From UBA11524 sp034104265 (GTDB lineage Bacteria; Bacillota; Clostridia; Christensenellales; Aristaeellaceae): a stretch of DNA of 19,246 nucleotides. Shown here piece by piece: positions 14,787 through 19,246 of this stretch. The notes below the pieces were generated by a model. It saw nothing but the letters and a program-made list of their open reading frames with translations, had not been told where the DNA came from and made no database searches. Position 1 is the stretch's first letter. The number at the start of each line of letters is the position of its first letter. The DNA lies in contig JAXEEE010000171.1 of the NCBI GenBank assembly GCA_034104265.1, positions 1 to 19,246 on the forward strand, read 5' to 3'. The translations under genes and the position numbers were made by a program.

Positions 14787-14997
14787 CAAAGGGCGACCGG
14801 GGGCAGCCAATCCGAGCCAGCACCATGGCTGCCCCCGGGCCCCTCGCCGCTTGGCTTGGGGGCGAACCTCCTGTTGCGCAAGGCTAATTCCTTCCTCGCG
14901 GGGGCGGCTTGGAACGGCTTTAGATATTATGCCTGTTGTCCGCTGGCGGCCGGGCGGCACCGGTGGGCCGCCCTTGCTGCGCGCGAGGTGGTGGGCC
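14761..14997. repeat. Repeat R3, copy A
   Basis: A sequence of about 237 bp repeated directly at 15055-15292 (offset 294-295 bp). It contains three stems: 14761-14770/14777-14786 (10 bp), 14797-14809/14826-14838 (13 bp, 16-nt loop) and 14952-14958/14967-14973. Open frames through it lack ribosome binding sites and differ between copies. Confidence 0.85.
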
Positions 14998-15004
14998 TTT
15001 GGCT

Positions 15005-15080
15005 GCGCCTGCTGGGCGCGGGGTTCCTTTGCTCATCGGCGGATGTGCGGGGGCGTTCTTTCCCTCTCGCGGGAAAGAAC
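15005..15080. repeat. Second, shorter hairpin ladder
   Basis: Three hairpins with the same spacing: 15005-15009/15015-15019, 15034-15037/15042-15045 and 15055-15064/15071-15080. Their centres are 27.5 to 28 bp apart. The last is shared with R3 copy B. Confidence 0.6.
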
Positions 15081-15292
15081 CAAAGGGCGACCGGTGGCAG
15101 CCAATCCGAGCCAGCACCATGGCTGCCCCCGGACCCCTCGTCGCTTGGCTTGAGGGAGCAACCTCTTGCTGGGCGAGGCTAATTGCTTCCTCGCGGGGGC
15201 GGCTTGGAGCGGCTGGGGGTGTTACGCCATTCGTCCGCTGGCGGTCGGGCGGCACCGGTGGGCCGCCCTCGCTGCGCGCGGGATGGTGGGCT
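15055..15292. repeat. Repeat R3, copy B
   Basis: Second R3 copy. The 10-bp stem is intact with a changed loop (TCTCGC instead of ACTCGC), and the 13-bp stem has one mismatch. From 15293 to 15377 I see only further small hairpins (for example GGGTC-GAA-GACCC at 15365-15377). Confidence 0.85.
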
Positions 15293-15377
15293 GCTGGTTG
15301 CGCCTGTGCCGTGACGGATAGGGGGAGCCCCGCATGCTCCGCGTCGCGGCGCGCCCAATGAAAAGGGTCGAAGACCC

Positions 15378-15511
15378 CGCGCCGTGACCCCCGCAAGCCC
15401 GGCTCGCCCTCCGCGAGTCGGGCCTCCAACCAAGCCTGATCCCCCCGAATGAGAGTCCAGAGAGCCGAAGGCTCTTTGGCGAGGGTCTGGGGCGAGGAGC
15501 CCCAGCGTCCC
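15378..15511. repeat. Repeat R1, copy B
   Basis: Same orientation and length as copy A. The first stem (15397-15407/15413-15423) has different bases from copy A on both arms yet remains paired apart from one G-T wobble. It ends 13 bp before the rsmA promoter. Confidence 0.85.
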
Positions 15512-15524
15512 CCCCCCTCTGCAC

Positions 15525-15553
15525 TTTTCAACCCGTCCAAAGTGTGCTATACT
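15525..15553 (+). promoter_or_regulatory. rsmA-dut promoter
   Basis: TTTTCA (15525-15530), a 17-nt spacer and TATACT (15548-15553), preceded by TGC (extended -10). It lies 33 nt upstream of the start codon. Confidence 0.7.
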
Positions 15554-15586
15554 ACCCCCGAACCGAACCACAGAAAGGACGCGCCC

Positions 15587-16435
15587 ATGAGTAAAACGAA
15601 GGAACGGATCCGGGACAGCCAGCTGCGGTACAAGCAGGGGCTGGGGCAGAATTTCATCTACGACGAGGCGCTGCTGGAAACGCTGGCGGGGCTCTCCGGG
15701 GTGACCAGCGAGGACGATGTGCTGGAGATCGGCCCCGGCGCGGGCTCCATGACCCGCTACCTGTGCCGCGCCGCCCATCACGTCCTCGCCATCGAGCTGG
15801 ACGAGCGGCTCATCCCCCTGCTCAACGCCTATATGAGCCAGGCAGGCAACTTTACCCTCGTCCAGGGCGACGTCATGCAGCTCAACCTGCCGCAGCTGAC
15901 CGAGGGGCTCCGCAAGCCCCTGTCCGTGGTGGCCAATATTCCTTATTATATTACCACTCCGCTGATCAACCTGCTGCTCACCTGCGGCCTGCCGCTCAAG
16001 CGCATGGCCCTCATGGTGCAGAAGGAGGTCGCGGACAAGATCCTCGCCGCCCCCGGGGACGAGGGCTGGGGGATGCTCGCCGTGCGCTGCCAGTACTTCT
16101 GCGAGCCGTACCTGGCCCTGGACGTGCCCGCCAGCTGCTTCACCCCCCAGCCCAAGGTGGACAGCGCCTTCGTCGTCCTGCCCGTGCGGGAGACCCCCGC
16201 CGTGCAGCCCCTGTCCGAGGAGGACTTCTTCCGCGTGGCCGCATCCGCCTTCGCCCTGCGGCGCAAAACCATGACCAACAACCTGTGCGCCACCTTCCGC
16301 ATGACGCGGGAGCAGGCCGTGGGCCTCATGCAGACAGCCGGGCTGGATGAGCGCGTCCGGGGCGAGAAGCTCACCCTGCAGGAGCTGGCCACCCTGTCCG
16401 ACGCCTATACCCGCTGGAAGGAGCAGAACGTATGA
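15587..16435 (+). CDS. rsmA: 16S rRNA dimethyladenosine transferase
   Basis: A 282-residue enzyme (KsgA family) that dimethylates A1518 and A1519 near the 3' end of 16S rRNA during late small-subunit assembly. Family motifs are LGQNFIYD (residues 19-26), SAM motif I VLEIGPGAGSMT (45-56), IELDERL, and the catalytic NIPYY at Asn117. The length is typical. ATG 15587 follows AAAGGAC at 6-nt spacing; the in-frame extension to 15449 runs into repeat R1 and is rejected. Its stop overlaps the dut start (ATGA), so the two are cotranscribed from the promoter at 15525. Confidence 0.96.
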   Translation: MSKTKERIRDSQLRYKQGLGQNFIYDEALLETLAGLSGVTSEDDVLEIGPGAGSMTRYLCRAAHHVLAIELDERLIPLLNAYMSQAGNFTLVQGDVMQLNLPQLTEGLRKPLSVVANIPYYITTPLINLLLTCGLPLKRMALMVQKEVADKILAAPGDEGWGMLAVRCQYFCEPYLALDVPASCFTPQPKVDSAFVVLPVRETPAVQPLSEEDFFRVAASAFALRRKTMTNNLCATFRMTREQAVGLMQTAGLDERVRGEKLTLQELATLSDAYTRWKEQNV

Positions 16436-16911
16436 CCGTCGCGCGCTTTGAGCATGTTTCCACGGTGCAGTACGCCCGGGATATGCAGCTGCCCGGCGCC
16501 ATGATGGTGGAGGACATCCCCCTCCCCCGCCGCGCCACCCGGGGCAGCGCAGGGTATGACTTCACCTGCCCGGTGGAGGTGACCCTCGCCCCCGGCGAGC
16601 AGGCCGTCGTGCCCACCGGCATCCGGGTGCACATTGAGCCCGGCTGGGTGCTGCTGAATGTCCCCCGCAGCTCCCTGGGGCGCAGGCACGGCATCCGCCT
16701 GGCCAATACCGTCGGCGTCATCGACAGCGATTACTACGGCGCGGACAACGAGGGGCATATCCTGGTCACGCTGGTCAATGGCGGCGACCATACCGTCACC
16801 ATCGGCCGGGGCGAACGCTTCTGCCAGGGGATCCTTGTGCCCTTCGGCCTGGCGGAGGAGGAGGACGTGGCCGGCGTGCGCAGCGGCGGCTTCGGCTCCA
16901 CCGGGGCGTGA
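16432..16911 (+). CDS. dut: dUTP diphosphatase
   Basis: A 159-residue trimeric-type dUTPase that hydrolyses dUTP to dUMP and pyrophosphate, keeping uracil out of DNA and feeding dTMP synthesis. All five family motifs are visible: RGSAGYDF (residues 38-44), PRSSLGRRHGI (78-88), NTVGVIDSDYYG with catalytic Asp98, GERFCQGILVPF, and the C-terminal RSGGFGSTG lid. The N terminus is about 15-20 residues longer than in E. coli Dut. ATG 16432 has AAGGAG 8 nt upstream, inside the rsmA end, and overlaps its stop by 4 nt. Confidence 0.95.
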   Translation: MTVARFEHVSTVQYARDMQLPGAMMVEDIPLPRRATRGSAGYDFTCPVEVTLAPGEQAVVPTGIRVHIEPGWVLLNVPRSSLGRRHGIRLANTVGVIDSDYYGADNEGHILVTLVNGGDHTVTIGRGERFCQGILVPFGLAEEEDVAGVRSGGFGSTGA

Positions 16912-16914
16912 GGG

Positions 16915-16949
16915 CGCGGACCCCGCCGGGGCGCGGTTGTTCTTTATTT
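16915..16949 (+). terminator. Probable terminator of rsmA-dut
   Basis: A GC-rich hairpin CGCG-(GA bulge)-CCCC-GCC-GGGG-CGCG (16915-16935) followed by GTTGTTCTTTATTT. The tract is T-rich but interrupted. Confidence 0.55.
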
Positions 16950-16970
16950 GTTCCCCGGCCGCAGTCAATC

Positions 16971-16999
16971 TTGACAAGAGTGGTCGGGTATGATATGAT
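16971..16999 (+). promoter_or_regulatory. Promoter of the attenuated amidohydrolase unit
   Basis: A consensus TTGACA (16971-16976), a 17-nt spacer and TATGAT (16994-16999), preceded by TGA (extended -10). It is the best -35 match in the window. Transcription would start near 17006, about 265 nt upstream of the amidohydrolase start, leaving a long leader. Confidence 0.8.
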
Positions 17000-17044
17000 T
17001 TGTCCAGCTTTCGGGCGAGTTTTGGAATGACGGGAGGCGCAAGG

Positions 17045-17131
17045 ATGTTCACGTGCATGTTGAACGAAATGTGTACCATGTGCGCTTGCACGCAGCGGCT
17101 TTGCGCAGCGCCTGGTAACCCCCGGGAATAA
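17045..17131 (+). CDS. Cys/Met-rich leader peptide
   Basis: A 28-codon ORF with GGGAGG at 17032-17037, 7 nt before the ATG, and TAA at 17129-17131. It encodes five cysteines (residues 4, 10, 13, 15, 20) and four methionines (1, 5, 9, 12), so 9 of the first 20 residues contain sulfur. The C-terminal eight residues (APGNPRE preceded by Ala) contain none. It lies about 40 nt after the inferred transcript start and about 140 nt before the first structural gene. Codons 18-21 (17098-17106) form one arm of an alternative RNA structure. By analogy with amino acid biosynthetic leaders and with the polycysteine small ORFs described in mycobacteria, it probably senses charged tRNA-Cys. A small functional cysteine-rich peptide is the alternative. 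Confidence 0.7.
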   Translation: MFTCMLNEMCTMCACTQRLCAAPGNPRE

Positions 17132-17175
17132 CCGGGCCGGACTTGTCCCCGATAGGCAGATGTGACGCGCAAAGC
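17081..17175 (+). promoter_or_regulatory. Attenuator pairing segments 1:2 and antiterminator 2:3
   Basis: Segment 2, GCTTTGCGC (17098-17106), is an exact 9-bp complement of segment 3, GCGCAAAGC (17167-17175). Segment 3 is also the 5' arm of the terminator. Segment 1, TGCGC (17081-17085, covering a Cys codon), can pair with GCGCA at 17103-17107. A ribosome stalled at the early Cys codons would leave segment 2 free for 2:3 pairing and allow read-through. A ribosome reaching the stop, or no ribosome, would favour the terminator. The pairings are seen in the sequence; the mechanism is inferred. Confidence 0.6.
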
Positions 17176-17225
17176 GAAGATGCTGTGCTGGCTGGCAGGC
17201 ATCCGTCGGTTTGCGCTTTTTCTTT
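17167..17225 (+). terminator. Leader terminator (attenuator 3:4)
   Basis: The outer stem is GCGCAAA (17167-17173) with TTTGCGC (17210-17216). The inner stem is GATGC (17179-17183) with GCATC (17199-17203). It is followed directly by TTTTTCTTT (17217-17225). It lies between the leader ORF and the amidohydrolase ribosome binding site, so it would block the structural genes. Confidence 0.7.
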
Positions 17226-17270
17226 GGCAAAATGGGCCCCTGCGACCCTTGCCCACGGAGGTGACACTGC

Positions 17271-18443
17271 ATGCAGGAAACCCTGTCCCGGCAGCTGATG
17301 GAGAGCTTCCGCTACCTCCACAGCCACCCGGAAACCGCCTTTGAGGAGAACCTCACCACCGCCCACATCCGCAGCGTGCTGGAGAGCGCGGGCATCGCCA
17401 TCCTGGACTGCGGCATGCCCACGGGGCTTGTGGCCCGCATCGACGGCGCGCGACCGGGGCGCACCATCGGTCTGAGGGCGGACATCGACGCGCTGCCCAT
17501 CCAGGAGGAATCCGGGCTGGACTACGCCTCGGTGATGCCCGGGAAAATGCACGCCTGCGGCCATGACTTCCATGCCGCGGCAGCCCTGGGCGCGGCGCTT
17601 CTGCTCCACGCGCGCCGGGAAGAGCTCAGCGGCAGCGTGAAGGTCATCTTCCAGCCTGCCGAGGAAGTGGACGGCGGCGCAGGCCGCGTGGTCAACACCG
17701 GGGTGACGGACGACTGTACCTGCTTCCTCGCCGCCCATACCTATCCCGGCTTCCCCGCCGGTACGGTGGGCATCAAGGAGGGCCCGGTCATGGCGGCGGT
17801 GGACCGCTTCGCCCTGACCATCCGCGGCCGGGGCTGCCACGCGGCCCAGCCCCACAAGGGCGTTGACCCCATCGTGGTACAGGCCGCGCTGATTCAGGCG
17901 CTGCAAACCATCGTCAGCCGCACGCTGTCGCCCTTCTCCCACAGCCTGGTGAGCGTCACCCACGTCAGTGCGGGCAACACCTGGAACGTCATTCCCGAGA
18001 CCGCGCTGATCGAGGGTACGGTGCGCACGCTGGATCCTGAGGATCGCGCGCGGGTGGAAAAGCAGTTCCGGCAGATCGTTCAGGGCGTGTGTGAGGCATA
18101 CGGTGCGTCGGCGGAGATCGACTGGCAGCCCGGCTCCCCCGCGGTGCTCAACGACAGCCGCCTGTGCGCCCTGGCCCGCCGCGTCGCCCTGGCCGACGGC
18201 CTGAAGGTCGACCGCCAGGAGGATACCCTGGGGGGCGAGGACTTCTCCGTGTACCTGCGGGACAAGCCCGGCGTGTTCGTGCGCATTGGTACCGGCGGGG
18301 ACTATCCCGCCCATCACCCCCGCTTCACCGTGGATCCCGCCGCGCTCTGCCCCGCCGCCTGCTACCTGGCCGATCTGGCTCAGGCCTGTCTGGCCTCCGG
18401 GGAGGCGGCCTTCCCCGCAGGCAGTGCCGAGGGCGGGCAATAA
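17271..18443 (+). CDS. M20D-family amidohydrolase (N-acyl amino acid or peptide deacylase)
   Basis: A 390-residue zinc/manganese-type metallohydrolase of the hippurate hydrolase/YxeP group, which removes acyl groups from N-acyl amino acids. Visible family elements are RADIDALPI (Asp71, Asp73), HACGHD with metal-ligand-like Cys96 and His98, FQPAEE (catalytic/ligand Glu131-Glu132), His156 in AAHTYPG, and AHHPRF (His348-His349). The dimerisation domain (about residues 175-290) is inserted as usual. There is no signal peptide, so it is cytoplasmic. A strong GGAGGTGA lies 6 nt before ATG 17271. Some relatives deacetylate N-acetylcysteine; the sulfur-rich leader upstream makes a cysteine-containing substrate attractive, but this is inference. 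The next gene starts 63 nt downstream. Confidence 0.9.
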   Translation: MQETLSRQLMESFRYLHSHPETAFEENLTTAHIRSVLESAGIAILDCGMPTGLVARIDGARPGRTIGLRADIDALPIQEESGLDYASVMPGKMHACGHDFHAAAALGAALLLHARREELSGSVKVIFQPAEEVDGGAGRVVNTGVTDDCTCFLAAHTYPGFPAGTVGIKEGPVMAAVDRFALTIRGRGCHAAQPHKGVDPIVVQAALIQALQTIVSRTLSPFSHSLVSVTHVSAGNTWNVIPETALIEGTVRTLDPEDRARVEKQFRQIVQGVCEAYGASAEIDWQPGSPAVLNDSRLCALARRVALADGLKVDRQEDTLGGEDFSVYLRDKPGVFVRIGTGGDYPAHHPRFTVDPAALCPAACYLADLAQACLASGEAAFPAGSAEGGQ

Positions 18444-18506
18444 CCCCTTTTGCGATCCCCATCCCCATGATGGTTCACAAGACAAGGATAAGGAGGAACT
18501 TCCGAC

Positions 18507-19246
18507 ATGAAGCATCTGGTTCGTTCCCTGCTGGCGCTGGTTCTGGCGCTGACCCTGCTGGCCTCCACCTCCGTGCTGGCCTCCGCCGAGGGCGGCAAGT
18601 CCGTGACCGTTGGCGTCACCTCCCCCATCACCACCCTGAATCCCCTGCTGTGCGACGCCACCGAGATCGTCAAGTACGCCACCTCCCTGGTGTTCCTGCC
18701 CCTGGTGGAAATGACGGCTGACAATGTGTTCGTCCCCCAGCTGGCCCAGAGCATCACCACCGAGGACAACACGCACTTCACCATCACGCTCCAGCAGGAT
18801 GCCAAGTGGTCTGATGGTACGCCTGTGACTGCCCGGGATGTGGAATTTACGTTCCTGCTGCTCACCAGCCCGGAATGCCTGTACAACTGGCTGAACCAGA
18901 ATGCCATCGTCGGTACGGATGACTACGGCTATGCGCCGCAGGATGCGACCAGTCTGGAGGGCGTACAGGTCGTGGATGACAAGACGCTGACCATCACCAC
19001 CAAGTGGCCTGTGTCCCTGTACACCTTCGAGAACATCGTGGGCCGCTACATGTTCCCCCTGCCGGAGCATGTGCTGGGCAACGTGCCCCGGGATCAGCTG
19101 CTGAACGACGAGTGGTTCCGCAAGCCCACGGTGGTGTCCGGCCCCTTCTTTGTGGAGGACTACGACGCCAACCACTATGTGAACTACGTCGCCAATGAGA
19201 ACTACTTCCAGGGCGCGCCGAAGATTGACCGGCTGAACCTGAAGGT
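18507..19246 (+). CDS. ABC transporter substrate-binding protein, family 5 (partial)
   Basis: Open from ATG 18507 to the window end: 246 codons of what is normally a 500-600 residue protein. An N-terminal signal peptide (hydrophobic residues about 4-20, ending VLASAEGG with an ASA cleavage site near residue 27) precedes the mature protein. FTITLQQDAKWSDGTPVTAR is the hallmark of family 5 (oligopeptide/dipeptide/nickel) binding proteins, with DVEFTF following. No lipobox cysteine is present, which is unusual for a Gram-positive binding protein. GGAGG lies at 18492-18496. Permease and ATPase genes would be expected just beyond the window. The ligand is unknown; peptides are the default expectation. 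Confidence 0.92.
   Translation, partial: MKHLVRSLLALVLALTLLASTSVLASAEGGKSVTVGVTSPITTLNPLLCDATEIVKYATSLVFLPLVEMTADNVFVPQLAQSITTEDNTHFTITLQQDAKWSDGTPVTARDVEFTFLLLTSPECLYNWLNQNAIVGTDDYGYAPQDATSLEGVQVVDDKTLTITTKWPVSLYTFENIVGRYMFPLPEHVLGNVPRDQLLNDEWFRKPTVVSGPFFVEDYDANHYVNYVANENYFQGAPKIDRLNLK

Noticed and set aside
14416..14826. Minus-strand frame with a roughly 10-residue repeat (GKG/GKR-type) in the hairpin ladder
   Set aside because: The unit spacing varies between 26.5 and 29.5 bp, so the frame is not kept. What is conserved is stem pairing, not codons.
13221..14960. Longer rimO start at 14960
   Set aside because: The extension runs through the promoter and repeat DNA. The conserved N terminus and ribosome binding site fit ATG 14543.
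14626..15080. CRISPR array
   Set aside because: The spacing is CRISPR-like, but the units are divergent palindromes without constant repeats, unique spacers, a leader or cas genes.
17000..17225. T-box, SAM, cobalamin or cyclic-di-GMP riboswitch in the amidohydrolase leader
   Set aside because: I could not find the T-box antiterminator sequence or the conserved cores of the common riboswitches. The leader ORF with alternative stems explains the region better.
17049..19175. Long minus-strand open frame across the amidohydrolase and binding protein
   Set aside because: It is the antisense of two clear plus-strand genes, with no recognisable domain and no ribosome binding site.

Overview
The window looks like chromosomal DNA of a GC-rich member of the Bacillota, most likely a gut-type Clostridia. 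Supporting signs are the rimO-pgsA gene pair, a YlbJ-like (sporulation-type) membrane protein, strong GGAGG ribosome binding sites, a PolA without a proofreading motif and a family 5 peptide-binding protein. No rRNA, tRNA, CRISPR array, insertion sequence or phage gene was seen. The lineage is inferred from gene content only.

Layout. At 1-267 there is repeat DNA without a gene. A B12-binding radical SAM gene (268-1914, minus) diverges from a tight six-gene operon (2034-6573, plus): a membrane protein, an RsuA-like pseudouridine synthase, an RsmC-like methyltransferase, a PatB/MalY-type PLP enzyme, a NUDIX hydrolase and a GNAT acetyltransferase, closed by a strong terminator. A cluster of 42-bp and 117-bp repeats follows (6684-7214). 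Next come a small FakA-related ORF and polA (both minus), and divergently a YlbJ-like membrane protein (plus). A second minus-strand block holds rimO, pgsA, an AAA/ABC-type ATPase and a small membrane protein. About 1 kb of gene-free, hairpin-rich repeats (14607-15515) separates it from rsmA-dut (plus). The window ends in a plus-strand unit with its own promoter: a Cys/Met-rich leader peptide, an attenuator, an M20D amidohydrolase and the start of a peptide-binding protein.

The most interesting system is at 16971-18443. A strong promoter is followed by a 28-codon ORF with a good ribosome binding site. Nine of its first 20 codons are Cys or Met. Part of this ORF (17098-17106) can pair for 9 bp with the 5' arm of an intrinsic terminator (17167-17175). 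This is the 1:2 / 2:3 / 3:4 arrangement of ribosome-mediated attenuation. I infer a cysteine (sulfur amino acid) sensing switch that controls an amidohydrolase and probably a peptide importer.

Other points are several repeat families whose hairpin stems carry compensatory changes, a regular ladder of six hairpins every 27-30 bp, a divergent promoter pair that appears to share one palindromic -35 hexamer, and a recurring TTTTCA-N17-(TGn)TATACT promoter form.
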